Below, piece by piece: positions 55,505 through 64,000 of a stretch of 64,000 bases of DNA. The stretch is taken from assembly GCF_900110425.1 (NCBI RefSeq), contig NZ_FODS01000002.1, forward strand, positions 62,001 to 126,000. The letters run 5' to 3'. Origin of the DNA: Salinihabitans flavidus (GTDB lineage: Bacteria; Pseudomonadota; Alphaproteobacteria; Rhodobacterales; Rhodobacteraceae). Every line of letters starts with the position of its first letter. Positions within the stretch are counted from its first letter, which is position 1. The position numbers were made by a program, and so were the translations under genes. A model generated the notes under the pieces. The model was given only the letters and a program-made list of their open reading frames with translations. It was not told where the DNA came from and did not search any database.

Positions 55505-56317
55505 ATGACGAATGACTTTGCCACGAATCTTTCATTGCTGTGCAGCTATCACCGCTCCATCGCAGAGGTCTGCCGCAAGCTGGACTTCAACCGGCAGCAG
55601 TTCAACAAGTATCTGGCCGGGCAATCGCGCCCCTCGCGCCGCAACATGCGCCGGATCTGCGATTTCTTCGGCGTGACCGAGGCCGAACTGCTGATGGAGG
55701 CCGCGCCCTTCGAGGACATGATCTCGCTGCGCCGCAAACCCGCGCAGGAAACCGAGTTGAGCAAACCGCTCCAGCATCTCGAAAAGCTCTATCATTCAAG
55801 CCAGAGCCTTGAAAAATATGTCGGATTCTACTTTCGCTATTTCTTTTCATTCGGCAATCCGGGGCTGATCATCCGCTCTCTCGCGTCCGTCTATCCCGAG
55901 GAGGGAAAATACTACTGGCGCAATATCGAGATCCTGCGCAAACCCGGCGAAAGGGTCGCCTCGGGGCTGAACAAATACGACGGGGCGCTGTTCTACCTCG
56001 CGGACCGCATCTACGTCATGGAATACGAGACGCTGGAACGCAATTCCATCACGTCGGTCACACTCTACCCAAGCCACCGCCACAGGCTCGACCGGCTCGT
56101 GGGCATCCAGACCGGTGGGCCGACGCGGCGCGGGCGCAAACCCGGCGCCTCGCGCGTGGTGCTGGAATTTCTCGGAAAGGACATCGACGTGAAGGCGGCG
56201 CTGCGCAAATGCGGGCTCTTCCGCCCCGAGGACGGCGCGATCCGAAAGGAAACCGTGAACCTCATCCGCAACGAGATCGGCCCCGGCGCCTTCGTCCTCG
56301 ATGTGGAAGAACCCTGA
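55505..56317 (+). CDS. XRE-type HTH transcriptional regulator with a ligand-binding-like C-terminus
   Basis: Protein of 270 residues. An N-terminal HTH (EVCRKLDFNRQQFNKYLAGQSRPSRRNMRRICDFFGV, about residues 20-58) is followed by a C-terminal region of about 180 residues of unknown family. The start at 55505 fits the first Met after the ribosome region; a GTG upstream is possible. Divergent from the peptide operon (134-base gap), so it likely regulates that operon. It converges with glpD with a 1-base gap. Confidence 0.82.
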   Translation: MTNDFATNLSLLCSYHRSIAEVCRKLDFNRQQFNKYLAGQSRPSRRNMRRICDFFGVTEAELLMEAAPFEDMISLRRKPAQETELSKPLQHLEKLYHSSQSLEKYVGFYFRYFFSFGNPGLIIRSLASVYPEEGKYYWRNIEILRKPGERVASGLNKYDGALFYLADRIYVMEYETLERNSITSVTLYPSHRHRLDRLVGIQTGGPTRRGRKPGASRVVLEFLGKDIDVKAALRKCGLFRPEDGAIRKETVNLIRNEIGPGAFVLDVEEP

Positions 56318-56318
56318 G

Positions 56319-57896
56319 CTATCCGCGCGCCATCCACGCCTCCAGCGCGGCCGCCTCCTCCGCGCTCAGCCGCAGGCCCAGCTTGCCCCGCCGCCAGAGC
56401 ACATCGTCCGCCTCACGCGCATATTCGCGGGTCATCAGCCACGTCACCTCCCGTTCGGTCAGTGTCGCGCCGAAATCACGGCCCAGATCCCGCGCGCTGC
56501 CGGCCTGCCCCAGTACCGCCCACGCCTCTGTACCATAGGCGCGGATCAGCCGCCGCGCCCAGCTTTCGGTCACAAACGGGTAGTCCCCCCGCAGCCGCGC
56601 CATCAGCGCCCCGGCGCCATCCACCGCGAAATCCCCGCCCGGAAGCGGCACGCCCGCCGTCCATCGCCCCGGCAGGCCGGGGAAATGGTTCGCCACCTTC
56701 TCCAACGCGCTTTCGGCCAGCCGCCGGTAGGTGGTGATCTTGCCGCCAAAGACATTGAGAACCGGCGCGCCGCCCGCCTCCTCCACCGTCAGCGTATAGT
56801 CGCGCGTCGCCGCCGTGGCGCTGCGCGTGCCGTCATCGTAAAGCGGCCGCACCCCGGAATAAGTCCAGACGATATCCTCGCGCCGCACCGGCACGCGGAA
56901 ATATTCCGACGCGAAGGCGCAGAGATAGTCCTGCTCCGCCTCGGTGCAGACCGGCGGCACCGACGGGTCGGGATGATCCTCGTCGGTCGTGCCGATCAGC
57001 GTGAACTCCCCCTCATAGGGAATGACAAAGATGATCCGCCCGTCGCGCCCCTGAAAGAAATAGCTCTTGTCGTGATCAAAGAGGCGCCGGGTGACGATAT
57101 GGCTTCCGCGCACCAGACGCACGCTTGCCCCGGTGTCGATGCCAAGGCGCGACGCGATCACCTCTCCGGCCCATGGGCCCGCCGCGTTGATCAGCATCCG
57201 CGCCCGGACCGTGCATTCGGCGCCGGTGCCGGTCTCGCGCAGTGTCACACGCCAGATCCCCGCCTCCGGCACCGCACCCGTCACCTCGTGGCGCACGAGA
57301 ATATCCGCGCCGCGCACCGCCGCGTCGCGGGCGTTGAGCACGACAAGCCGCGAATCCTCCACCCAGCAATCGGAATATTCAAAGGCGCGGGTGAAGGCGT
57401 CCTTCAGCGGCGCGCCCTCCGGCCCGCTGCGCAGATCGCGCGTCGTCGTGCCCGGCAGGATCTTTCGTCCGCCCAGATGGTCATAGAGGAACAGACCCAG
57501 CCGGATCATCCACGCCGGGCGCCGCCCGCGCATCCACGGCATCAGGCGCGACAGGAACCGCGCCGCCGGGGTGCTGGTGTCGAACCGCATCCCCGGATGC
57601 AGCGGCAGGACGAACCGCATGGGCCACGCGATATGCGGCATCGCGCGCAACAGCGTCTCGCGCTCCTTCAGCGCCTCGCGCACCAGCCGGATCTCGAAAT
57701 ACTCCAGATACCGCAGCCCGCCGTGAAACAGCTTGGTGGACGCCGAGGAGGTGGCGGAGGCCAGATCGCCCCGCTCCGCCAGCGTCACCGAAAGCCCCCG
57801 GCCCGCCGCGTCCCGCGCGATGCCGCAGCCGTTGATTCCGCCTCCGATCACGAAAAGATCGCAAATGCCGTCTTCGTCTGCTCGCGCCTGCTGCAT
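56319..57896 (-). CDS. glpD: Glycerol-3-phosphate dehydrogenase (FAD, aerobic)
   Basis: Oxidises glycerol-3-phosphate to dihydroxyacetone phosphate and feeds electrons to the quinone pool at the membrane. It has 525 residues. The FAD motif GGGINGCG is at residues 18-25, followed by LASATSSASTKLFHGGLRYLE. GSHIVTRRLFDHDKSYFFQ, FVIPYEGEFTLIGTTDEDH and VFGGKITTYRRLAE are typical of the catalytic domain. A longer Arg-rich frame upstream is rejected. No glpK or glpR is nearby. It lies 94 bases after the ornithine-cyclodeaminase-like gene on the same strand. Confidence 0.95.
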   Translation of the reverse strand: MQQARADEDGICDLFVIGGGINGCGIARDAAGRGLSVTLAERGDLASATSSASTKLFHGGLRYLEYFEIRLVREALKERETLLRAMPHIAWPMRFVLPLHPGMRFDTSTPAARFLSRLMPWMRGRRPAWMIRLGLFLYDHLGGRKILPGTTTRDLRSGPEGAPLKDAFTRAFEYSDCWVEDSRLVVLNARDAAVRGADILVRHEVTGAVPEAGIWRVTLRETGTGAECTVRARMLINAAGPWAGEVIASRLGIDTGASVRLVRGSHIVTRRLFDHDKSYFFQGRDGRIIFVIPYEGEFTLIGTTDEDHPDPSVPPVCTEAEQDYLCAFASEYFRVPVRREDIVWTYSGVRPLYDDGTRSATAATRDYTLTVEEAGGAPVLNVFGGKITTYRRLAESALEKVANHFPGLPGRWTAGVPLPGGDFAVDGAGALMARLRGDYPFVTESWARRLIRAYGTEAWAVLGQAGSARDLGRDFGATLTEREVTWLMTREYAREADDVLWRRGKLGLRLSAEEAAALEAWMARG

Positions 57897-57990
57897 ACCG
57901 GCCCCCTTGCCCCGCGCCCGGACATGGCCGCAAGCGCGGCCCGGTGTCAACGCCGGGGCGCGCGCTGCCGTGGCGGCAACGGGCCGGGGA

Positions 57991-58968
57991 TCAGAGCGTG
58001 ACCGCCTGCCCCGCCCCTTCGGCCTCCGCCCGGCCAAGGACGTGATGGGCCGCCGCCAGATCCTGCGCCGCCACCCCGAGAGAGCGATAGGCCGTGATCT
58101 GCCCAGTGTCGCCGCGCCCCGGCACCCGGCCCAGCAGATGCGCGCCGATCTCGCCCATCAGATCCCCGGCCGACAGCTTTCCGGCGGCGATCATCTCCAC
58201 GATCTCGCCCGCCTGCGCCAGCGTCGAAGGCATGTAATCGACCCAGACCGAAGCGCGCTCCACCAGCGCGTCGTCCACCTCGCGCATCGACGGGATGGAC
58301 GAGCCGACGATATTGAGATGCGCGCCCTCGGGCACCCAGTCGCCCATCAGGATCGGCGTGGGAGAGGCCGTGACCGTGCAGATCAGGTCCGTCCCCTCCA
58401 CCGCCGCGCGGCAGTCGTCCCCATGCGCCACGCTCAGCCCCGGATAAAGCGCCTGCGCGCGAAGCGCGAACGCCTCCGCCTTGCCGGCCGAGCGCCCGGC
58501 CACATGCAGATGCGTGACCGGGCGCACCGCCATCATCGCGTCAAGGTGATGTTCGGCCTGCTCGCCATAGCCGAGGATCGCCAGCCGCGACGCCTCCTCG
58601 CGCGCCAGCGCGCGGGTCGCCACCGCGCTCGCCGCCGCGGTGCGCACCGCCGTCAGCAGCCCCGCATCCATCATCGCCACCGCGCCGCCGGTCTCCGCCT
58701 CGAACAGGACAATCGCGCCGCGATGCGAGGACAGCCCCTTTTCGGGATTGCCGGGAAACAGGCTCACCAGCTTGACCCCGTAACAGGCCGGATCGCCGAT
58801 GGAACCGGGCATCACGCCCATCCGGTTGGCCCCGCCCACCGGCACCACGGACCGCAGCGGCAGTTCCGCGCCGCCGTCGGACACCTGCCGCATCACGCGG
58901 TCGATCACCTCTATCGCTTCTGTCATCGGTAGAAGCCGCGCCACATCCTCATGCGTCAGAACGATCAC
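57991..58968 (-). CDS. Ornithine cyclodeaminase / mu-crystallin family protein
   Basis: NAD(P)-dependent enzyme of 325 residues of the OCD family, which includes ornithine cyclodeaminase, alanine dehydrogenase and ketimine reductases; exact reaction unknown. Visible are MPGSIGDPACYGVKLVSLFPGN, the Rossmann site LAILGYGEQAEHHLDAM near 128, and SSIPSMREVDDALV. It overlaps the alpha/beta hydrolase gene by four bases and is the last gene of a TRAP-M81-hydrolase operon. Confidence 0.9.
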   Translation of the reverse strand: MIVLTHEDVARLLPMTEAIEVIDRVMRQVSDGGAELPLRSVVPVGGANRMGVMPGSIGDPACYGVKLVSLFPGNPEKGLSSHRGAIVLFEAETGGAVAMMDAGLLTAVRTAAASAVATRALAREEASRLAILGYGEQAEHHLDAMMAVRPVTHLHVAGRSAGKAEAFALRAQALYPGLSVAHGDDCRAAVEGTDLICTVTASPTPILMGDWVPEGAHLNIVGSSIPSMREVDDALVERASVWVDYMPSTLAQAGEIVEMIAAGKLSAGDLMGEIGAHLLGRVPGRGDTGQITAYRSLGVAAQDLAAAHHVLGRAEAEGAGQAVTL

Positions 58969-59819
58969 AGCACCCGCTCCTCTTGTGTGCCCCAGTCCGG
59001 CCCCGTCACCTCAAGGCCCATCGCCTGCTCCAGCAGCGCGGTATAGGTCTGCGGCCGCGCCACATAGGGGAAATGCCCGCCCGTGGCGAACCGATAGGCC
59101 ACCCCCGGCGCCAGTTTTTCGCGCAGGCCCGCGCGCTTTTCCGGCGGGATCAGCGGATCGTCATCCGCCTCTATCGTGATGCGCGCCGCGCGCGGCAGGG
59201 TCACCTCCGGCAGTTCGGGCGCGGATTTCAGCGCCTTGAGCCGCGTGCGCAATTCCGGCTCGGGGATGCGTCCGCCCACCTCGCCCAGCAAAAGCTCCAC
59301 TAGATCGGCCTGTTCGGGATGGCTCACACCCCATGCCGACAGCCCCTGCTCGAAACCGGCGCGCAACTCTTCCACCAGCACCGCATCGAGATCGAGCGCA
59401 TAGGGCATCCGCGTCTCATAGCCTGCGGTGGAACTCATCGTGTTGGCCGCGAACACCCGCACCACCCGTCCGGGATGAACCGCCGCGAAATACTGCACCA
59501 GATAGCCACCCAGCGACGAGCCGAGCACCGAGGCGCGCGCAATGCCAAGCCTGTCCATCAGCGCGGCGAGATCATCCGCCCACTCGCTCACACCGCCCGA
59601 CGCGGGATAGGTCAGCGCCACGATCCGCAGCCGCGCGCGCAGCGCCTCGATCTGCTGCCAGAAGATGTCGCCCCGCCCCAGCGTGCCGGGAATGAGGATC
59701 AGCGCCTCGTCCCCCTCCGCGGTGTCGATATAGCCCCATTCACGGCCCCCGAAGGACGCGCGGGTTTCCGGCATGGCATCGGCGAACGCATCGCGTGCGG
59801 CAATCAGCGGATTGGTCAT
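58965..59819 (-). CDS. Alpha/beta hydrolase
   Basis: Hydrolase of 284 residues with nucleophile Ser102 in VLGSSLGGYLVQYF and the likely acid and base near ADDDPLIPPEKR and GGHFPYVARPQTY. The N-terminal WGYIDTAEGDEALILIPGTLG is reminiscent of maspardin-like hydrolases. No signal peptide. It overlaps both neighbours by four bases (M81 peptidase before, OCD protein after). Its substrate is presumably shared with that pathway. Confidence 0.88.
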   Translation of the reverse strand: MTNPLIAARDAFADAMPETRASFGGREWGYIDTAEGDEALILIPGTLGRGDIFWQQIEALRARLRIVALTYPASGGVSEWADDLAALMDRLGIARASVLGSSLGGYLVQYFAAVHPGRVVRVFAANTMSSTAGYETRMPYALDLDAVLVEELRAGFEQGLSAWGVSHPEQADLVELLLGEVGGRIPEPELRTRLKALKSAPELPEVTLPRAARITIEADDDPLIPPEKRAGLREKLAPGVAYRFATGGHFPYVARPQTYTALLEQAMGLEVTGPDWGTQEERVL

Positions 59820-61267
59820 TGGAACGGATCCTCCACGGCGGGCCAGTAATCGCGCGCCCGCTTGGTATAGGGAATATTGGCATAATCGGGCGTGATGGAG
59901 CCGGGGGTCGCCACCGGAATCACCTTCGACGCGATCGGCGCGAACCCGGCCTGATAGTGGTTCGACGATTTCACGCAGACGTATTTCCGCTCGGCCAGCC
60001 TGATCCCCATGTTCTCGAAGGCTTCAGGGTGGAAGGTCTGCGTGCGGGTGTCGTTCACCAGAATGTCGATCCCGTCGCAATGCAGCCACACCACCTCGCC
60101 CAGCGGCGCGGGCAACTCTCCGAACCGCTGCGTCAGGCCCGAGGCCACGCGCCGGACCGTCACCGTCAGATCGAGCGGATCGCCCGACACCGGCCCGCAT
60201 TTCCCGCCAAGCCGGATGGGCAGCGTCGCGCCCTCGCCCGCCTCCTTGCAAATACGCACCACCACCGGATCCCAGAAGATGCCCGTGGCCACGCCCTGCA
60301 TTCCCCGCTCCAGCATCGCGCGCAGCAGGAAGGTCGCGTCCGACGGCGCTCCGCCGCCGGCATTGTCCGACACATCCGCGAGCACCACCGGCCCGGCCGG
60401 CTCCGCCTCCGCCTGATCGAGCGCGGTGTCGATATCGGGCATCTCGCGGTGCAACTCATGGCGCAACGCGAAAAGCGCCTCGCCCAGACGCCTCGCCTCG
60501 GTCTCGGCGTGCTCTGCATCACCGTCGCAGATCGCCAGCGCCCGCGCGCCCACGCGCGGATGATCGCCCCAAGGGAAGCTGTGCGCCACCGCCAGCATCA
60601 ACACGCCGTCCTTACCCTCGCGCGCGATCATGTCATCGACAAACCCGCGCATCGGTTGCGCCGGGGTCGGCATGGCAAGGATCATCCGGCAATCGAAATC
60701 GCGCATGACGGGGGCAATCTCGCCGCGCGCGGTGCGCGATGCCAGATCGAACAGATCGCCCGCCCGCTCGGGAATATCCACGTGTGGATACTCCTTGTAA
60801 GGCACCAGAAGCGTGGCTTTCGTCATCATCTGGTCGGTCAGGAAACAATGCGGATCGAGAAGCCCGCCAATCACCGCATCGGGCGCAATCGCGCGCGCCC
60901 CGGCGATCAGCTCTCCCTCGCAGTCGTCGTATCCATCCGCGATCATCGCGCCATGCAGGCTGAACAGGATGATATCCACCGGCCCCGCTGCCCGCAGGTC
61001 CGACAGGATCTCGTCGCGGAACCCCTCGAAGACGGATTTGACCGTGGGCCCCGATGGCTGCGCCGCGGTGGCCAGCGATTCCACCACCTCCCAGCCCTCG
61101 GCCTCGGCCCGCTCACGCCAGATGTGAAGCGCCGCGGTCCAGTAATGCATCTCGTGGCGTGTGCCATCGCCGTGATAGATCCCGGCCTCCTCGAAGCTGG
61201 CCAGCCCGGTGGGCAGGGGCGAGAAGGAGTTGCTCTCCGTGCTCAGCCCGGCGATGAATAATCTCAT
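59816..61267 (-). CDS. M81-family metallopeptidase (MlrC-like)
   Basis: Protein of 483 residues of the M81/microcystinase C family. LFIAGLSTESNSFSPLPTGL at the start, LFSLHGAMIADGYDDCEGEL (His and acidic ligands), GGLLDPHCFLTDQMM, VPYKEYPHVDIPERA and VLADVSDNAGGGAPSDATF are all conserved, so a zinc site is plausible. MlrC opens linear microcystin in degraders, but most M81 proteins have unknown substrates. It is coupled by four-base overlaps to the TRAP dctQ before it and to the hydrolase after it. Confidence 0.92.
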   Translation of the reverse strand: MRLFIAGLSTESNSFSPLPTGLASFEEAGIYHGDGTRHEMHYWTAALHIWRERAEAEGWEVVESLATAAQPSGPTVKSVFEGFRDEILSDLRAAGPVDIILFSLHGAMIADGYDDCEGELIAGARAIAPDAVIGGLLDPHCFLTDQMMTKATLLVPYKEYPHVDIPERAGDLFDLASRTARGEIAPVMRDFDCRMILAMPTPAQPMRGFVDDMIAREGKDGVLMLAVAHSFPWGDHPRVGARALAICDGDAEHAETEARRLGEALFALRHELHREMPDIDTALDQAEAEPAGPVVLADVSDNAGGGAPSDATFLLRAMLERGMQGVATGIFWDPVVVRICKEAGEGATLPIRLGGKCGPVSGDPLDLTVTVRRVASGLTQRFGELPAPLGEVVWLHCDGIDILVNDTRTQTFHPEAFENMGIRLAERKYVCVKSSNHYQAGFAPIASKVIPVATPGSITPDYANIPYTKRARDYWPAVEDPFQ

Positions 61268-61815
61268 GTCTCGATATCCTCTCTCGGTGTCTCGTTCGCG
61301 GGCAGGCGCCCCGAGGCGCGCACCAGTATCCCCGCCGTCATGTGAATGACGATCAGCACGAAGGCGACCGGCACCGCCGCCGTGAAAAAGATCATCGGAA
61401 TCTCAAGCATCTCGGCCTGCCGGTTGAGACTGCGGCCCAGAAATCCGCGCGCCGGGTCCATCCGGGCATTGAAGACCGAATACCAGATCACTGGCGTCGC
61501 AAAGATCACAACGCCCGCCCCCCGGATGAGCGACAGCGCCATGCCCGTCCCGCCACGATAGTGGCGCATGGCCGGGAACAGCGTGGGATCGGCCCCCGCG
61601 CGAAACGCGCAGGAGGCGCCCAGCATCCCGGCCCAGACCATGCCGCGCCGCGACAGTTCCTCTGTCCAGATCGGTGGCGCGTCAAGAACATAGCGCGCCA
61701 CCACCTGCCAACTGGCCGACAGCAACATGACCAGCAGCGCCAGCACCGCCCCCCAAAGGGCGATGCGGTTGAGCGCGGCGGAAATCCTGTCAACGTGATC
61801 GGCCAGCCGGATCAT
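61264..61815 (-). CDS. dctQ: TRAP transporter small permease (DctQ)
   Basis: Small membrane subunit of 183 residues with four hydrophobic segments; WGAVLALLVMLLSASWQVVAR and LSRRGMVWAGMLGASCAFRAGADP (the conserved DctQ loop) are clear. The gene starts 4 bases after dctP and overlaps the M81 gene by four bases, so transport and hydrolysis genes are co-translated. Confidence 0.87.
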   Translation of the reverse strand: MIRLADHVDRISAALNRIALWGAVLALLVMLLSASWQVVARYVLDAPPIWTEELSRRGMVWAGMLGASCAFRAGADPTLFPAMRHYRGGTGMALSLIRGAGVVIFATPVIWYSVFNARMDPARGFLGRSLNRQAEMLEIPMIFFTAAVPVAFVLIVIHMTAGILVRASGRLPANETPREDIET

Positions 61816-61819
61816 CGGA

Positions 61820-62797
61820 TCACTCGCCCTTCGCGGCGTCCCAGGCCGCGATCTGCTCGGCGCTCAGAAGCCCGCTTTGATAGGCCGGGGCAGAGGCTTC
61901 AAGGAACTCCTGACGGGCCTCCTGATCAAGCCGCACGACCTCGACGCCGGCCTCTTCGAGCTTGTCCATCACAGCATCCTGCGTGCCGAGCCATTCACGG
62001 TTGGCCTCGGTCGCGGCGGCGACGGCGGCATCGACAGTGGCCCGCTCATCGTCGCTCAGGCCCTGATACCAGTCTTCGGAGGCGATGGTGATCCGCAGCG
62101 ACGGCGTGACGCGCGCATCGGTGAAATGCTTGAGGAAATCGGTATGCCCGAACAGAAGCGGCACGAAGGCCGGGTTCATGTATCCGTCCGCCACCCCGGT
62201 CTGAAGCGCGTTCGGCACCTCGGCCCAGCTTACGATGGTGCCGGCCGCGCCCCATGCCTCGTAAAGCTCGATCTGGCTTTCGTCGAGGGCCCGCATCCGC
62301 AGCCCTTCCATGTCAGAGACCGACCGCACCGGGCGCTTGGTGTTGAAGATGCCGCTGGACTGCCCCACGGTATTGACCGCCAGCACGCGCACGCCTTCGG
62401 GCGTCGTGGCCTCGTTGATCTGCGCCAGCATCCCACCTTCGTTCAGGGCGCGATCGACCTGCTCCATGTCGCGGAAGAAATACGGCAGCCGCAGCCCGTA
62501 GATCAACTTGTCGAGCGAGCCCACGATATTGAGCGGCGACATCGACACCTCCAGAAGCCCCTGGCTCACCTGGTCGAACAGCTCGTCATCGCCGCCAAGT
62601 GCGCCGCGCTGGTATTCCTCGGCCTCCATGCCGTTCTCGTTGAGGTATTCGGCGAAGGCATGCGCCCAGACGTAGCTGCCCGAGCCGTCAAGATCCGGCG
62701 GGCTGTCCAGCGCGATCTTCACCTGCGCCGACACCGCCGGGGCAAAGGCCACCGAGGCGGCCAGCATCGCCGCTCCGAAAATATGTCTGATGGTCAT
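61820..62797 (-). CDS. dctP: TRAP transporter substrate-binding protein (DctP)
   Basis: Periplasmic receptor of 325 residues with a Sec signal peptide (IFGAAMLAASVAFAPAVSA). It has VKIALDSPPDLDGSGSYVWA, SVSDMEGLRMRALDESQIELYEAWG with the carboxylate-binding Arg, and WAEVPNALQTGVADGYMNPAF. The start of the mature domain (LDSPPDLDGSGSY) differs from most DctP proteins. Substrate unknown, presumably matched to the M81 peptidase and OCD enzyme. It lies 53 bases after dctM. Confidence 0.88.
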   Translation of the reverse strand: MTIRHIFGAAMLAASVAFAPAVSAQVKIALDSPPDLDGSGSYVWAHAFAEYLNENGMEAEEYQRGALGGDDELFDQVSQGLLEVSMSPLNIVGSLDKLIYGLRLPYFFRDMEQVDRALNEGGMLAQINEATTPEGVRVLAVNTVGQSSGIFNTKRPVRSVSDMEGLRMRALDESQIELYEAWGAAGTIVSWAEVPNALQTGVADGYMNPAFVPLLFGHTDFLKHFTDARVTPSLRITIASEDWYQGLSDDERATVDAAVAAATEANREWLGTQDAVMDKLEEAGVEVVRLDQEARQEFLEASAPAYQSGLLSAEQIAAWDAAKGE

Positions 62798-62850
62798 GGT
62801 TCTGTCTCCCTTGTTGGATTGGTCTTTTGGTCTGGTTGATCTGCGCCTCG

Positions 62851-64000
62851 CTAACCTCCCGCCAGCCCGAAGGCCCGCGGCAGCGCGAGGCTGATTTCAG
62901 GGCGCCACACCAGAAGCGCGAGCACCCCGATCTGAACGAGCACGAACGGCAGGATCGTCCGCGCCAGCCGCCAGTAGTTCACCCCCGTGACCGCCGAGAC
63001 CACCAGAAGGCAGCCCCCCATCGGCGGAGAGACAAGCCCGATGCACAGGTTGAAACACAGCACGATCCCAAGATGCACGGGGTCCGCCCCCTGTTCAAGC
63101 GCCACCGGCGCCAGCAACGGCACCAGAAGCGCAAGCGCCACCGGAATATCGAGCACCATTCCCGCCAGAAGAAATATGACGTTCATCGCCAGCATGTATT
63201 GCAGCGGCCCGAGGCCAAGCCGCGCGACCGTGTCCGAAATCGCCTCCGGCACCCGCTCCAGCGCGCCCAGATGGCCCAGCGCGGACACCGCGCAGATGAT
63301 CACGAAGATCGACCCCGAAAGCAGCGCCGTGCGCCGGAACGCCTCGAAGATGTCATTGGCGCCAAGCCCGGCATAGAACCACCCCGCCCCGAAGGCCGCG
63401 AACACCGCCACCGCCGCCGCCTCCGTCGGGGTCATCCAGCCCAGCACGATCCCGCCAAGGATGATCGCCGGAATCGACAGCGCCGGCAGCGCGTGCAGCA
63501 ACGTGGGGAAAAACGACGGCATCTCCTCGCGCGGCACGCGCGGATGGTCGTCGCGGATCGCAAAGAAGGTGTTGACCAGCAACAGCGCCCCCGCCAGCAC
63601 CAGCCCCGGCACGATCCCGGCCAGAAACAGCGCCGTGACCGAGGTGCCCATGAGCGCCCCGTAAAAGATCAGGATGATGGAGGGCGGCACGATCGGCCCG
63701 ATGATCGACGACGCGGCCGTAATCGCGCTCGCATAGCTGAGCGTATAGCCCCGCCGCTGCATCTCCGGCACCAGCGTGTTGGACAGCGCCGCGGAATCGG
63801 CCACCGCCGAGCCGGAAATCCCGGCAAAGAACACCGAGGTTAGGATATTGACATGCCCCAGCCCGCCGCGCACCCGCCCGACAAGCGCCATCGACAGGTT
63901 GATCAGGATCTTGGTGATCCCGCCCCGGTTCATCAACTCGCCCGCGAGGATGAAAAGCGGCATCGCCATGAGCGCGAACACGTCGATCTTGGAAAAGATC
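62851..64000 (-). CDS. dctM: TRAP transporter large permease (DctM), 5' partial
   Basis: Main TRAP channel; the N-terminus lies beyond the end of the window and about 383 residues are seen. DctM hallmarks include MPLFILAGELMNRGGITKIL, FFAGISGSAVADSAAL, AASSIIGPIVPPSIILIFYG, GWMTPTEAAAVAVFAAFG and LVSPPMGGCLLVVSAVTG. The frame remains open to the last bases, and an internal GTG near 63981 is not a real start. First visible gene of an operon running dctM-dctP-dctQ-M81-hydrolase-OCD. Confidence 0.9.
   Translation of the reverse strand, partial: IFSKIDVFALMAMPLFILAGELMNRGGITKILINLSMALVGRVRGGLGHVNILTSVFFAGISGSAVADSAALSNTLVPEMQRRGYTLSYASAITAASSIIGPIVPPSIILIFYGALMGTSVTALFLAGIVPGLVLAGALLLVNTFFAIRDDHPRVPREEMPSFFPTLLHALPALSIPAIILGGIVLGWMTPTEAAAVAVFAAFGAGWFYAGLGANDIFEAFRRTALLSGSIFVIICAVSALGHLGALERVPEAISDTVARLGLGPLQYMLAMNVIFLLAGMVLDIPVALALLVPLLAPVALEQGADPVHLGIVLCFNLCIGLVSPPMGGCLLVVSAVTGVNYWRLARTILPFVLVQIGVLALLVWRPEISLALPRAFGLAGG

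Overview
The window is GC-rich chromosomal DNA, densely coding on both strands, with short gaps and many ATGA-type stop/start overlaps. It looks like a marine alphaproteobacterium of the Rhodobacteraceae (Roseobacter-like). The evidence is four TRAP-type transporters, an ectoine cluster, a DMSP/methanethiol-type gene group, an unfused ureDABCEFG urease operon, ThyX, and family-typical small proteins. This placement is inferred from gene content, not from a marker gene. No rRNA, tRNA, insertion sequence, phage gene or CRISPR array was seen.

Layout. 1-4.3 kb: end of a branched-chain amino acid-type ABC transporter (livM partial, livG, livF) followed by acetyl-CoA synthetase and a clear terminator. 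4.4-8.3 kb: DMT exporter, thiamine diphosphokinase, a glutamate-rich repeat protein and a small DUF3008 protein. 8.3-13.4 kb: complete urease operon on the minus strand, including an easily missed 52-residue membrane protein between ureA and ureB. 13.6-18.3 kb: thyX, a surface-lipoprotein/Slam-like pair, gloA and a DUF1194 protein. 18.4-26.6 kb: C1/sulfur genes (frameshifted DmdA/GcvT-family gene, Lrp regulator, glutathione-dependent formaldehyde dehydrogenase, IclR regulator, methanethiol oxidase-type SBP56 protein, membrane protein), then an HxlR regulator and a tautomerase-truncated hemoglobin-cupin set.

26.8-37.4 kb: osmolyte region on the minus strand. teaA-teaB-teaC-teaD (ectoine TRAP transporter plus UspA protein) is followed by a second TRAP operon and then ectA-ectB-ask. 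Ectoine synthase (ectC), which normally sits between ectB and ask, is absent. 37.9-42.8 kb: plus-strand operon of a CaiB/BaiF CoA-transferase, an HMG-CoA-lyase-type enzyme and a complete TRAP transporter, which reads as uptake, CoA activation and cleavage of a hydroxy-acid. 42.9-46.1 kb: convergent mnmH (tRNA 2-selenouridine synthase) and selD fused to an NADH-dehydrogenase-like domain.

46.2-56.3 kb: peptide-uptake operon (CocE/NonD hydrolase, binding protein, two permeases, double-ATPase) ending in a C69-type peptidase whose expected N-terminal Cys is a Ser, with a divergent HTH regulator. 56.3-64 kb: glpD, then a tightly overlapped operon of a TRAP transporter (dctM runs off the window), an M81/MlrC-type peptidase, an alpha/beta hydrolase and an ornithine-cyclodeaminase-family protein.

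The window is dominated by scavenging systems (peptides, osmolytes, organic acids, urea, methylated sulfur compounds). The items most worth following up are the ectoine cluster without ectC, the frameshifted DmdA-like gene in an otherwise coherent C1-sulfur group, the CaiB-HMGL-TRAP operon, the Ser-for-Cys C69 enzyme, the M81-OCD-TRAP operon and the Slam/lipoprotein pair.
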